Position numbers and translations under genes: made by a program. Shown here piece by piece: positions 1-8,260 of a DNA stretch of 64,000 nt. Source of the DNA: Taishania pollutisoli (GTDB taxonomy: Bacteria > Bacteroidota > Bacteroidia > Flavobacteriales_D > Crocinitomicaceae). Below the pieces are notes generated by a model. It was given only the letters and a program-made list of their open reading frames with translations, had not been told where the DNA came from and searched no databases. The first letter of the stretch is position 1; each line of letters opens with the position of its first letter. The stretch covers positions 1 to 64,000 of the forward strand of contig NZ_JACVEL010000003.1 of the NCBI RefSeq assembly GCF_014518315.1. Reading direction: 5' to 3'.

Positions 1-27
1 AGTCTCGAGTTTCAGAAACTCGAGACT
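1..27. terminator. Perfect 12-bp inverted repeat, probable terminator
   Basis: Arms at 1-12 and 16-27 are exact reverse complements separated by a 3-nt loop (CAG). It lies just downstream of the minus-strand membrane-protein gene ending at 88, so it is probably that gene's terminator. Any U-tract on the minus strand would lie outside the window, so this cannot be confirmed. Confidence 0.45.
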
Positions 28-87
28 TTAATGTAGTTTTGCTTTATTAACCTGTCAACTATTTTTAGGACTGGTCAGGTGTTTAAT

Positions 88-753
88 TCAAATATTATTC
101 TGGAAATAGACTTTCGTCTCATCTACGCAACTTTTCAATTCTTTGAAAAATTCACTTCGCTTTTCTTCAGGAATCAAATCCAATGGGAAACGCAGGTGCA
201 GATCATCTTTAAAATCAAAGAAAATAGTTTGTTGTTGTACGGAAACACGTCGCAGACCTTTGAAATAAATCAATGCTACATCCCGGTCTCCTGCCAGCAG
301 TGCTTTGGTTGTTATTCCAACTCTGAACTTCTTTGCTGCTGCACCGTAAAAAGCAAAAAACAGCGTATCCAGTGCTCCAATTACCAATGAAACGAAGGGC
401 ATCCATGCTTCTTCTGTTAAGTAATAAACACCGTACCCAGCAGTCAGCATGACAACTGCTTCCAGGGAATTGTAGGTATAAATGCGTTGAATGCGGCTTG
501 TGCTAACGGCCGTGTTCCATTTATACTTAGGCAACTGGTTTACCAACCTCAATGCAACCCAACGTCTGACACTTCTCCTGATGGTAATAAACAACAAAAA
601 GATGCCCAGCACCAGAAATGCTTCCCGGCGGTACATCAGGTTGGCCCCGGACGTGTGCAAAGATGTTAGCGGAATATCAAATCCGACAACAATAGCCAAA
701 AGCATTGTCGGAAAGAAAACCAGTAACAGTAAGACGTTAAAAAATTTATTCAT
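88..753 (-). CDS. Uncharacterised multi-pass membrane protein
   Basis: A 221-residue protein of unknown function. Hydrophobic segments are visible at about residues 4-25, 44-60, 94-112 and 116-140. A soluble tail of about 80 residues follows, rich in alternating hydrophobic residues and ending in an acidic/aromatic stretch. The tail loosely resembles the C-terminal domain of YcxB-like membrane proteins, but that is only an impression. Its ATG overlaps the last 8 bases of the upstream DUF349 gene (ATGAATAA), so the two are almost certainly translationally coupled. No catalytic motif is visible. Confidence 0.75.
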   Translation of the reverse strand: MNKFFNVLLLLVFFPTMLLAIVVGFDIPLTSLHTSGANLMYRREAFLVLGIFLLFITIRRSVRRWVALRLVNQLPKYKWNTAVSTSRIQRIYTYNSLEAVVMLTAGYGVYYLTEEAWMPFVSLVIGALDTLFFAFYGAAAKKFRVGITTKALLAGDRDVALIYFKGLRRVSVQQQTIFFDFKDDLHLRFPLDLIPEEKRSEFFKELKSCVDETKVYFQNNI

Positions 754-2455
754 TTGGAATCAGCTTGATTTTCTGACGAATTGCTACGATTTCGTCTTTC
801 GCTTTTTCAATCTTTTTCTCTACTTCTTTTTTCAATGCATCCGCTCCTTTTGACTTTGCAAAGAAGCCCAGATTGTTTTCCAATTGCAGGATATCGTGAT
901 TCAACTGATCGATCCGCTTGCGTAAATCCGCTTTTTCGCGAGCAAACAAACGTCCTGAATCCGGACTTCCCGCCAGGGTATCCAAACGTGCCTGGAACAT
1001 GACCTTGTTTTTCTCATCTCCTTCCAGCTTCAGCTCCGCATAATGTTTGTCCAGTGCCGTCTTGAATGCGTTGTAGACAGTATCTTTCTGTTTCATCGGA
1101 ACCTTTCCGACAGCATTGAAGTCACTTGCAAATTGTTTCAGGTCGTTCAATGCCTGTTTTTTATCTTCGGGAATAACATACGCGTTGATTTTTCCGATGA
1201 TGTCATTCTTCGCTGCCAGATTGGTTTCAAATTCCGCATCAGCCGCTTCAAAATGCTTTTGTCGGTTGTCAAAGAATACATCGCAGGCACCACGGAACTG
1301 TTTCCACAAACGTTGTTCATTACGTTGTCCGGCATTTCCAATTTCTTTCCACCGTTTTTGCAGTTGAACCAGCTGATTGGCTGTATTTTTCCAATCTGTT
1401 GATTCTTTCAACTCATTCGCTTTGGCAATCAGTTCTTTTTTCTTTTCAGCGATTTTGTCAAATTCTTGCTGAATGTCTCCGAAAAATTCTTTTTTCAGTT
1501 CAAAGAAACGATCACATTGCGCGCGGAATAACAACCAGATTTCTTCATTTTCTTTTCGCGGTCCGAACCCGATTTTCTTCCAATCTTCCTGGAAATGAAG
1601 AATTTTCCCCGTTGTTTCTTCCCAGAACTTCAAATCCGTCGTCTCCGGAATTGCAGCAACAACGGCCGTGATGGTATTCAGTAATTCTTGTTTTGCCTCC
1701 AGGTTTTTTGTCAGAACCGCCCGTTGTTCCTCATAATGTGTGTTGATTTTGGTGTAACATGCATGTACCGCTTTCCAGTATTCATCTTTCAGCAGTTCCC
1801 ATTCATCATTGCTGACAGGTCCGATGTCCTCCCAATCGTTTTGTAGTGCTTTCAGCTGGTGTTCAATCTCTTTGACAGAAGCCAGTCCGGAAAGCGTTTT
1901 CAGTTTTTCAATCACTTCCTGCTTCATCTGCGTATTGCGCTTCAGGTCGTGATCTTTTAGCTGTTTATAAATGTTGATATTGTAGAAAAAATCTTCGATC
2001 AAACGGGAATACTCGGTTTGAATTTCATCGCGTTTTTCACGTGGAATGTCTCCGATTTCTTTCCAGGATTCCTGTATTTCTTTCAATGCACCGAAAGCAG
2101 CTCCGATATTTTCTTCGTTCTGGATGGTTTCTCTCAGTTTGTTGATCAGTGTTCTTTTCTTCGCAAGATTGGTAGATTCTTCTGCGTTTTTAGCATCAAC
2201 AAGTGTTTTTCTTTTCTCACGAAAAGCTCTTAATTCTTCTTTGAATGCCTCTTTCAGTTGCAACAATTCAAGGTTTTCGGGAATTTCTTCTCCTTTTTCT
2301 TCCGCGTCCAATTGCGCAATTTGTAATTTGCGTTCTTCTTCGATCACATAGTCCTCGAAACGAGCGTTCAACTCATTCACTTCTCGACCAGCCGAAATCA
2401 CATCTTCTTGCGAAGTCAGGGCTTTCAACTCTTCTAAAAATGCAGTACTTTCCAT
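746..2455 (-). CDS. DUF349 repeat protein
   Basis: A 569-residue, highly charged, helical protein with about five DUF349 repeats. Each repeat carries the W..iG signature followed by a charged helix; examples are SWKEIG, DWEDIG, DWKKIG and RWKEIG, with a degenerate DFNAVG. The C-terminal 70 residues form a lysine/glutamate-rich coiled coil. No signal peptide or membrane segment is seen, so it is presumably cytoplasmic. DUF349 proteins are widespread in Bacteroidota and their biochemical role is not established. It starts 21 bp after the PfkB-kinase gene on the same strand and overlaps the next gene, so the three probably form one operon. Confidence 0.88.
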   Translation of the reverse strand: MESTAFLEELKALTSQEDVISAGREVNELNARFEDYVIEEERKLQIAQLDAEEKGEEIPENLELLQLKEAFKEELRAFREKRKTLVDAKNAEESTNLAKKRTLINKLRETIQNEENIGAAFGALKEIQESWKEIGDIPREKRDEIQTEYSRLIEDFFYNINIYKQLKDHDLKRNTQMKQEVIEKLKTLSGLASVKEIEHQLKALQNDWEDIGPVSNDEWELLKDEYWKAVHACYTKINTHYEEQRAVLTKNLEAKQELLNTITAVVAAIPETTDLKFWEETTGKILHFQEDWKKIGFGPRKENEEIWLLFRAQCDRFFELKKEFFGDIQQEFDKIAEKKKELIAKANELKESTDWKNTANQLVQLQKRWKEIGNAGQRNEQRLWKQFRGACDVFFDNRQKHFEAADAEFETNLAAKNDIIGKINAYVIPEDKKQALNDLKQFASDFNAVGKVPMKQKDTVYNAFKTALDKHYAELKLEGDEKNKVMFQARLDTLAGSPDSGRLFAREKADLRKRIDQLNHDILQLENNLGFFAKSKGADALKKEVEKKIEKAKDEIVAIRQKIKLIPNE

Positions 2456-2476
2456 ATCTTGTTTATTAAAATCCGG

Positions 2477-3403
2477 TCAAATAGTCTGCAGCATGTCAAA
2501 ATTGGCAAGCTGCACAAATTTTTCAATTCGCTTATCCACGTCTTCGCGTGAAATGTTTTGCAGTTGCTCCGTTCCAAACTTCTCCACACAGTAAGAAGCC
2601 AAAGCGGAACCGGCGATAATTGCACGTTTCATATTCTCAAAAGAACTATCATCCGTTGATGCAATGTATCCCATAAATCCTCCTGCAAATGTATCTCCCG
2701 CTCCTGTCGGATCAAATACATCTTCCAGCGGAAGTGCCGGAGCAAAGAAAACCTTATCTTCATGGAACAACAATGCGCCGTGCTCTCCTTTTTTAATAAT
2801 CAGGTATTTCGGCCCCATTGCACGAATGACTTTCGATGCCTTCACCAATGAATATTCGTTTGACAACTGTCTCGCCTCCTCATCATTGATGATCAATACA
2901 TCTACCAATGCCAATGTCTGTTTCAAATCATCCATGGCGATGTCCATCCAGAAATTCATTGTATCCATTGCGATCAGTTTCGGACGTTCGTGCAAACGCT
3001 CGATCACCTGTCGCTGTACCTGCGGACTCAGATTCCCCAACAGCAGGTAATCCACCCCCTGGTATGAATCCGGAATCACCGGGTCAAATGTTCCCAATAC
3101 ATTTAATTCCGTCACCAATGTATCACGGGAATTCATGTCGTTGTGATAACGCCCCGACCAGAAGAATGTTTTCTCACCCTTTTTGATCTGCAATCCTGTT
3201 GTATCTACTCCTTTCGAAGCAATCAGGTCAATCATTTCCTGCGGAAAGTCCTCCCCTACTACAGAAACAATTTTCTGGTCTTTTTCAAAAAACGACGCAG
3301 ATAACGCAATATACGTTCCTGCACCACCAATAATCTTATCTGTTTTTCCGAAAGGTGTTTCAATTGCATCAAAGGCTACACTTCCGACTGTCAATAAACT
3401 CAT
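2477..3403 (-). CDS. PfkB/ribokinase-family carbohydrate (or nucleoside) kinase
   Basis: A 308-residue PfkB-family kinase. The N-terminal GG motif region (IIGGAGTYIA, about residues 24-33) and the C-terminal signature DPTGAGDTFAGG (231-242) are both present. D237 is the expected catalytic base and the GAGD loop forms the anion hole. The family phosphorylates sugars or nucleosides such as ribose, fructose or adenosine with ATP; the substrate cannot be read from sequence. A TATCTTTG box (minus strand, 3430 to 3423) lies about 20 bp upstream of the ATG and fits the Bacteroidota -7 element, but no clear -33 element is seen. First gene of a probable operon with the DUF349 protein and the membrane protein. 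Confidence 0.88.
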   Translation of the reverse strand: MSLLTVGSVAFDAIETPFGKTDKIIGGAGTYIALSASFFEKDQKIVSVVGEDFPQEMIDLIASKGVDTTGLQIKKGEKTFFWSGRYHNDMNSRDTLVTELNVLGTFDPVIPDSYQGVDYLLLGNLSPQVQRQVIERLHERPKLIAMDTMNFWMDIAMDDLKQTLALVDVLIINDEEARQLSNEYSLVKASKVIRAMGPKYLIIKKGEHGALLFHEDKVFFAPALPLEDVFDPTGAGDTFAGGFMGYIASTDDSSFENMKRAIIAGSALASYCVEKFGTEQLQNISREDVDKRIEKFVQLANFDMLQTI

Positions 3404-3526
3404 TCTTTTATTTTTTAGGATACAAAGATATGTTATTCATGTGAGGTAAGGTAAATTTTTGGAAGTTTTGATCGTAAAAGTCTTCGTTTCGCCATATCTC
3501 TTTCTATTAAAGCATTGAAAAAAGTG

Positions 3527-3555
3527 TTGCTTTGTTTTTTATTTATCTAACTTTG
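3527..3555 (+). promoter_or_regulatory. Bacteroidota-type promoter for panD
   Basis: TTG at 3527-3529, 18 bp, then TAACTTTG at 3548-3555. This fits the -33 / -7 (TAnnTTTG) consensus. The implied start site is about 3561, giving a leader of about 10 nt before the panD ATG at 3572. Confidence 0.7.
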
Positions 3556-3571
3556 TCCTGAATTTAAGAAT

Positions 3572-3922
3572 ATGTTAGTACAAGTTGTAAAGTCAAAAAT
3601 CCACAGAGTACGGGTAACACAGGCTGATTTAAATTACATCGGAAGCATTACCATTGATGAAACATTAATGGAAGCTGCCAACCTGGTTGAGGGGGAGCGG
3701 GTGCAAATTGTTGATATCAACAACGGAGAACGTTTTGAGACGTATGTGATCAAAGGAGACCGTGATTCAGGTACGATTTGCCTGAACGGTCCTGCTGCGA
3801 GAAAAGTAGCGATTGACGACATCATCATCATCATCGGTTACGGATTCATGGACTTTGAAGAAGCGAAGTCATTCAAACCGTCGCTTGCATTTCCGAATGA
3901 AACAACCAATCGACTGGATTAA
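3572..3922 (+). CDS. panD: Aspartate 1-decarboxylase (pro-enzyme)
   Basis: A 116-residue PanD, the usual length. It decarboxylates L-aspartate to beta-alanine for pantothenate and CoA synthesis in the cytoplasm. The self-cleavage site is visible as YIGS, with cleavage expected between G24 and S25 so that S25 becomes the pyruvoyl cofactor. The conserved N-terminal KIHR motif and the NGER motif are present. The gene is expressed from its own consensus promoter. The flippase-like gene follows after 10 bp, so the two are probably cotranscribed although functionally unrelated. Confidence 0.97.
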   Translation: MLVQVVKSKIHRVRVTQADLNYIGSITIDETLMEAANLVEGERVQIVDINNGERFETYVIKGDRDSGTICLNGPAARKVAIDDIIIIIGYGFMDFEEAKSFKPSLAFPNETTNRLD

Positions 3923-3932
3923 TAATTAATTT

Positions 3933-4976
3933 ATGCTGAAGAAAACGATCTTAACACTTGTCAAAACACTACTTCCTTTGGGGATTGGTGTTTATTTGTT
4001 CTGGTTGTTTTTCTCCAGTATGTCTGAAGAGCATATTGCCAGCTTCAAAAAAGCATTAAAAGAAGCCAATTATTTCTGGGTGTTCCTTGCAATGTTGCTG
4101 GAATTTATATCACTTTGGTCGCGTGCCGTTCGCTGGAAATACATGTTGGAACCCATGGGGTATCAATCTCCGTGGAAACACCGTTATCACGCAATGATGA
4201 TCGGTTATCTTGCCAACTATACCATTCCGAGAGCCGGAGAACCGACCCGCGCAGCGATGTTATTTCGGTCAGACGGTATTCCGTTTGCCAAATCATTCGG
4301 AACCATTATTGCCGAACGTGCGGTAGACGTAATCATGCTCGGACTTGTTACCTGTCTTGCCATGCTCATCGGCTACAGCGACCTGATGTCCATTTTCAAT
4401 GAAATCGAACACCAATTAGGGGGAGGTGATACTGCCGCTTCCGGTGGTGTCGGATTGAAGCAAATCATTTACGGAGTCATCATCAGCATTGTTGCCCTGG
4501 GGCTCCTGGCTTACTTTTTCAGTAAAAAAATCCGCGAAAAACTGACGTTGTTCATCAAGGGAATTCTGAACGGGGTCTTCGCTATTTTTAAAACAAAAAA
4601 TCCGGGAGGATTTATTGTACATACATTTATTATCTGGATTTGCTGGGTGCTGATGTTTATTGTACCGTTTTATTCCCTTTCGGAAACCAGTAATATTCCA
4701 TTTACCGGGATGCTGATCGGCTTTGTTGTCGGATCGGTCGGAATGTCATTTACCAACGGAGGAATCGGTGTCTATCCATTGCTCGTCGGTCTGGTTGTTT
4801 CCTTCTACTTACAGGGAGAACATCCAGATGATGCAAAAGGACTCGGAAATGCGTTGGGAATGATTATCTGGTTGGGAAATACAGCAATCATGATTTTACT
4901 GGGATTGATTTCCCTTGCCCTTTTACCTAAAAATTACTCAACAAATGATGACACGTCAGGAGAACCTGCAGAATAA
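3933..4976 (+). CDS. Flippase-like membrane protein (LPG-synthase TM domain, UPF0104 type)
   Basis: A 347-residue integral membrane protein with about eight hydrophobic segments. It shows the family hallmarks: an early SRAVRWKYMLEPMG stretch, then TIPRAGEPTRA and ERAVDVIMLG. These are typical of the lysylphosphatidylglycerol-synthase transmembrane domain found alone, without the aminoacyl-transferase domain. Stand-alone members are annotated as putative lipid flippases, but function is largely inferred. The C-terminus is overlapped by the start of the heptose-phosphate adenylyltransferase gene, so a link to envelope glycolipid synthesis is plausible but not shown. Confidence 0.85.
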   Translation: MLKKTILTLVKTLLPLGIGVYLFWLFFSSMSEEHIASFKKALKEANYFWVFLAMLLEFISLWSRAVRWKYMLEPMGYQSPWKHRYHAMMIGYLANYTIPRAGEPTRAAMLFRSDGIPFAKSFGTIIAERAVDVIMLGLVTCLAMLIGYSDLMSIFNEIEHQLGGGDTAASGGVGLKQIIYGVIISIVALGLLAYFFSKKIREKLTLFIKGILNGVFAIFKTKNPGGFIVHTFIIWICWVLMFIVPFYSLSETSNIPFTGMLIGFVVGSVGMSFTNGGIGVYPLLVGLVVSFYLQGEHPDDAKGLGNALGMIIWLGNTAIMILLGLISLALLPKNYSTNDDTSGEPAE

Positions 4977-5463
4977 GATTGTTACCCTGGAAGAAGCCAT
5001 CCGACGCGTCGGGATCTGGCGTAACACGGGAATGAAAATTACCTTTACAAACGGATGTTTTGACATTCTCCACACAGGCCATGTAACATATTTGACTCAG
5101 GCTGCAGACCTGGCCAACAGGTTAATTGTCGGATTAAACTCCGACGCATCTGTAAAAAGACAGGGTAAAGCAGATAATCGTCCGATCAACTCAGAAGCAT
5201 CCAGAGCAATTGTATTGGCCGGATTGAGTGCTGTTGACCTGGTTGTAATTTTTGATGAAAATACCCCGTATGAACTGATCAAAACCCTGCAACCCGATAT
5301 TGTAGCGAAAGGAAGTGATTATGATGCTGACGAGCGGAACACTGATTCCAAAACATATATTGTAGGAGCAGATCTGATGGACGCAACAGGAGGAAAAGTT
5401 GTTTCCATTCCGTTGGTAGAAGGTTTTTCCACAACCAATCTTATCCAGAAAATAAAGCAGTAA
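4945..5463 (+). CDS. rfaE2: D-glycero-beta-D-manno-heptose 1-phosphate adenylyltransferase
   Basis: A stand-alone version of the C-terminal HldE domain. It transfers AMP from ATP to heptose 1-phosphate, giving ADP-heptose for LPS core. The nucleotidyltransferase signature is clear: TNGCFDILHTGHVTYL, with the HxGH motif. KGSDYDADE and VEGFSTT near the end are also typical. ATG codons at 4945 and 4948 give a normal length of about 172 residues; an in-frame upstream start at 4915 lies deep inside the preceding gene and is unlikely. Even so the gene overlaps the flippase gene by about 32 bp, which suggests translational coupling. The partner heptose kinase is not in the window. Confidence 0.93.
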   Translation: MMTRQENLQNKIVTLEEAIRRVGIWRNTGMKITFTNGCFDILHTGHVTYLTQAADLANRLIVGLNSDASVKRQGKADNRPINSEASRAIVLAGLSAVDLVVIFDENTPYELIKTLQPDIVAKGSDYDADERNTDSKTYIVGADLMDATGGKVVSIPLVEGFSTTNLIQKIKQ

Positions 5464-5685
5464 GAATTGCATCGGGCAGCAATGTCAATTTTCTTTTGTG
5501 ACGTATTTATTTCTCCTTTTAATAAGGGCCAACAATAGCGTACCTTTTTCATTTGCGAATTACACGTATTCTCTCTTTTATAAAATCCCAGATTTAAACA
5601 CGATGCGTTATTCGATGCTTCACTTGTTCTGTTGATGAAATTCTACCCTTTCTTCAGGGTTCTTTTCTCTCTTTCTATTGCATAA

Positions 5686-5710
5686 AAAACCGCTCTTTTG
5701 AAGCGGTTTT
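5686..5710 (-). terminator. Intrinsic terminator of the PpiD-like gene
   Basis: Arms AAAACCGCT (5686-5694) and AGCGGTTTT (5702-5710) pair perfectly around a 7-nt loop. Read on the minus strand the stem is followed by a T-run (5689 to 5684). It lies 23 bp past the stop codon of the minus-strand foldase gene. Confidence 0.85.
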
Positions 5711-5732
5711 AAAATTTGTTTTTCCATTAAGA

Positions 5733-7937
5733 TTAGTAACGAACACCAACCTTTAAGAATCTTCTGTTGTCAACGATATTTGATTTTTCACGAAGTGAAT
5801 TAATCGCATCGTTTTGAATAGAAGATTTTGCCTGTCCAAGCATTGACTGAATCTCAGTTTCGTAAGATGTTGTTGCCGGTTCTGAAATTGTTTTATCCAC
5901 ACGTACAACATACACTGCGTTTCTTCCTTTCAACGGCAACGTTGTCGTTCCGTCTTTGATTCCTTTTGAGAACAATGATCCTACAATTTCCGGATCGTAA
6001 CCACCACCCATGATGGAAGGGTTTGCAAACGTAATGTCTGCTTTCTGAACCTGGATATTGTTTTTAGAAGCGATTTCCTCTACGGATTTCCCGGTCATTT
6101 TACTTTTCAGGATATTCGCCTTCTTGTCGTTCATCAATTCTCTTCTCATTGCAACTTCAGCTGCTTCAAAAGAAGGTTCTCCTTTCTCACGTTTCATTGA
6201 CAACATTGCGATGATGTATCGGTCTTCGTCTTTCAACGGCGTCAGGTTTACCTGTCCCGCTTCATTTTTTTCTCCGAATGCAAGAGCAATCAAGCGGTCT
6301 TCCGCCATGGATGTCTTCATTCCGTATACCTGGATGTTTTTCTCATCAATTGTCAGGCTCAACGGAGTGTATCCCTTTCTGTATGCCAATGTATCAAATG
6401 CATCATTTTTATCTTTCAGCGTTGATTTTTTCTCAACTGCTTCTACTGCATCCGACACCAGGTCATTTGCCAACAAGTTGATGTCATCCAGCGTAGTTGA
6501 ACTTGGTTTTAACGTTTTTTCCACGATAACCAGGCTTGGTACTCTTCCGGATTTCTTTTCCAACACTTCAATGATGTGTACACCAAAATCTGATTGTACC
6601 CGTCCAATTTTTCCAACAGGATTGTTTTTCGCAAACTCACTGAACTCCGGAACCATTTCATTGTAGATAAAGTTTTCAATTTTACCTCCGTCTTGTTGCG
6701 ACCCCGGATCCTCGCTGTATTGTGCAACAAATGTTTCAAAGTTGTCTTTGTTGATTTGCGCAATCAGGGAATCTGCCATTTTCAGTTTCGCCTGGCTTCC
6801 TACTGTATCTGTCTTTTGTGCTCTTAATAAAATGTGACGAACAGAGTAAATGTTGTTGTCAATCGCGATCACTTTTGCCAAACGGTATTTTCCTTTATCC
6901 AGGTAAGGTCCTACAACTGATCCCACTTCTGCTGTTGAGAAAACGGAATCCATCAATGCAGGATATGTAAATGTCGGATTTGCTTTCGGTGTGTTCTCAG
7001 AACGGTATCCTGCTTTCGGAATATAATACGGCCACTCACTGTTTCGAACCACAAAAATAGAATCTGCTTTTGCCGTACTTTGTTTTGCAAGTTCCCCTTT
7101 CAATTTGTTCATGTCGTTGAAGAACGTTGTTGAGTCTTCTTTTGAAGGAGCAATATTGACCGCAAAATATTTAATGTCACGTGAATTTGATTTAACACGG
7201 TACTTCACGTCTCCTTTGTTTTCTTCATAGAATTTTTTCAACTCTGCATCGGTAATCTTGATATCCGCATCCGGAATTTCAGAGAAACGTTTAATTGCAA
7301 ATGAAATATTCTTAATGCGTTTTTGAGCAACATATGTATCTTTTGCTTCCAGCTTTGTTACATACACTCCCTGTCCGAGTAACTGGAAATATTTTTCCTG
7401 CAAACGTTGCAATGTCAGAGAAGTTTTGGTTTGCTCCCATGCGCGTTGCTCATCTGCATTGGTTGAAGACTTCAGTTCATCGACACGCTTACGCAGCAAT
7501 TTTTCACTATATAAACCGGTAGCCGGATCTTTAAAGTTTTCTGCGATACTTGGAATTACAGAAAATCCTTCGTGACCATATAAGTAAGCGTCAAACTCAC
7601 GATCACTTACAGATATTCCGAGTGCATTGAATTCTTTTTGCAATAAAATAGAGTCTACGATTGCATTCCACGCTTTGTTCTCAGACATCGCCTGATCACG
7701 CACAGTATATTCCCGTTGCTGAGCACGGAATTCCTGCTCATCGGCCTGTTGGTAATTCTTACTTGCCAACTCGTATAATTTCGGGTCAATTGCCTCTCCG
7801 TCGATGGAACCGTAACCTATTTGTTTTGGCTGACCAAACCAACTTTGATAGTCAGTAAGAATAAAAGCAAACAATGCAAGTCCGATCAGACCTACCAATA
7901 ACCATGATTTCTCACGTATTTTTCCTATAATTGCCAT
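5733..7937 (-). CDS. SurA/PpiD-type peptidyl-prolyl isomerase, membrane-anchored foldase
   Basis: A 734-residue protein with one N-terminal membrane anchor (about residues 12-29), a SurA-N-like helical domain, and one clear parvulin PPIC domain at about residues 365-459. The PPIC domain runs from VRHILLRA through AQYSEDPGSQQDGGKI to FGVHIIEVLEKK. This fits PpiD-like foldases, which hold and isomerise proteins emerging on the periplasmic side of the inner membrane. The length exceeds Escherichia coli PpiD (about 620), with the extra mass in the C-terminal region, which may be a second, degenerate PPIase-like domain. It is monocistronic with its own terminator and is divergent from rpsA. Confidence 0.9.
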   Translation of the reverse strand: MAIIGKIREKSWLLVGLIGLALFAFILTDYQSWFGQPKQIGYGSIDGEAIDPKLYELASKNYQQADEQEFRAQQREYTVRDQAMSENKAWNAIVDSILLQKEFNALGISVSDREFDAYLYGHEGFSVIPSIAENFKDPATGLYSEKLLRKRVDELKSSTNADEQRAWEQTKTSLTLQRLQEKYFQLLGQGVYVTKLEAKDTYVAQKRIKNISFAIKRFSEIPDADIKITDAELKKFYEENKGDVKYRVKSNSRDIKYFAVNIAPSKEDSTTFFNDMNKLKGELAKQSTAKADSIFVVRNSEWPYYIPKAGYRSENTPKANPTFTYPALMDSVFSTAEVGSVVGPYLDKGKYRLAKVIAIDNNIYSVRHILLRAQKTDTVGSQAKLKMADSLIAQINKDNFETFVAQYSEDPGSQQDGGKIENFIYNEMVPEFSEFAKNNPVGKIGRVQSDFGVHIIEVLEKKSGRVPSLVIVEKTLKPSSTTLDDINLLANDLVSDAVEAVEKKSTLKDKNDAFDTLAYRKGYTPLSLTIDEKNIQVYGMKTSMAEDRLIALAFGEKNEAGQVNLTPLKDEDRYIIAMLSMKREKGEPSFEAAEVAMRRELMNDKKANILKSKMTGKSVEEIASKNNIQVQKADITFANPSIMGGGYDPEIVGSLFSKGIKDGTTTLPLKGRNAVYVVRVDKTISEPATTSYETEIQSMLGQAKSSIQNDAINSLREKSNIVDNRRFLKVGVRY

Positions 7938-8138
7938 AAGCTGTTAATTGTTACAAGGGTGCGAATATAGTTAGTTGAATTGACATATAAAAATTTCGCT
8001 TTGGTAATTTTTTTGTGTATACAGCAAGTTCATTAAAAATTGACCGGTTATTTTCATTTCACACCATCATATCACCTCCGGTTTTTCTCTATAAACCGAC
8101 TGTTTTCAGGCATGTACGTCAATTTATCTGTTTTCTTT

Positions 8139-8169
8139 TTTGTTTCTATTAAAAATATTCATACCTTTG
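8139..8169 (+). promoter_or_regulatory. Bacteroidota-type promoter for rpsA
   Basis: TTTG at 8139-8142, 19 bp, then TACCTTTG at 8162-8169. This is an excellent match to the -33/-7 consensus. The predicted start is at about 8175, leaving a leader of about 85 nt before the rpsA ATG. The rest of the 7938-8138 gap is AT-rich and shows no gene. Confidence 0.85.
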
Positions 8170-8185
8170 CACCCTTAAAATCAAA

Positions 8186-8239
8186 ACCGTACCCCTCCTG
8201 CGGTATGTAAAACACTTTCGGAACGGAGGGATTCCGAAA
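8186..8239 (+). promoter_or_regulatory. Structured rpsA leader with complementary hairpin loops
   Basis: Hairpin 1 pairs ACCG (8186-8189) with CGGT (8201-8204) and exposes CCCTCC (8193-8198) in its loop. Hairpin 2 pairs TTTCGGAA (8216-8223) with TTCCGAAA (8232-8239), a perfect 8-bp stem, and exposes GGAGGG (8225-8230) in its loop. The loop hexamers are exact reverse complements, so a kissing-loop interaction or an alternative long-range pairing is possible. GGAGGG resembles a Shine-Dalgarno sequence, unusual in this phylum, and CCCTCC resembles the anti-Shine-Dalgarno. The pairings are visible in the sequence; autoregulation by S1 is inference. Confidence 0.6.
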
Positions 8240-8260
8240 TACAATTTAATAAAAGCCAAG

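Noticed and set aside
5645-5676. Weak hairpin ACCCT/AGGGT followed by a pyrimidine-rich tract after rfaE2
   Set aside because: A 5-bp stem is too weak to call as a terminator, though it might contribute.
6058-6666. A 202-codon plus-strand ORF antisense to the foldase gene
   Set aside because: It is a shadow of the real minus-strand coding frame; its composition is hydrophobic and serine-rich without any domain.
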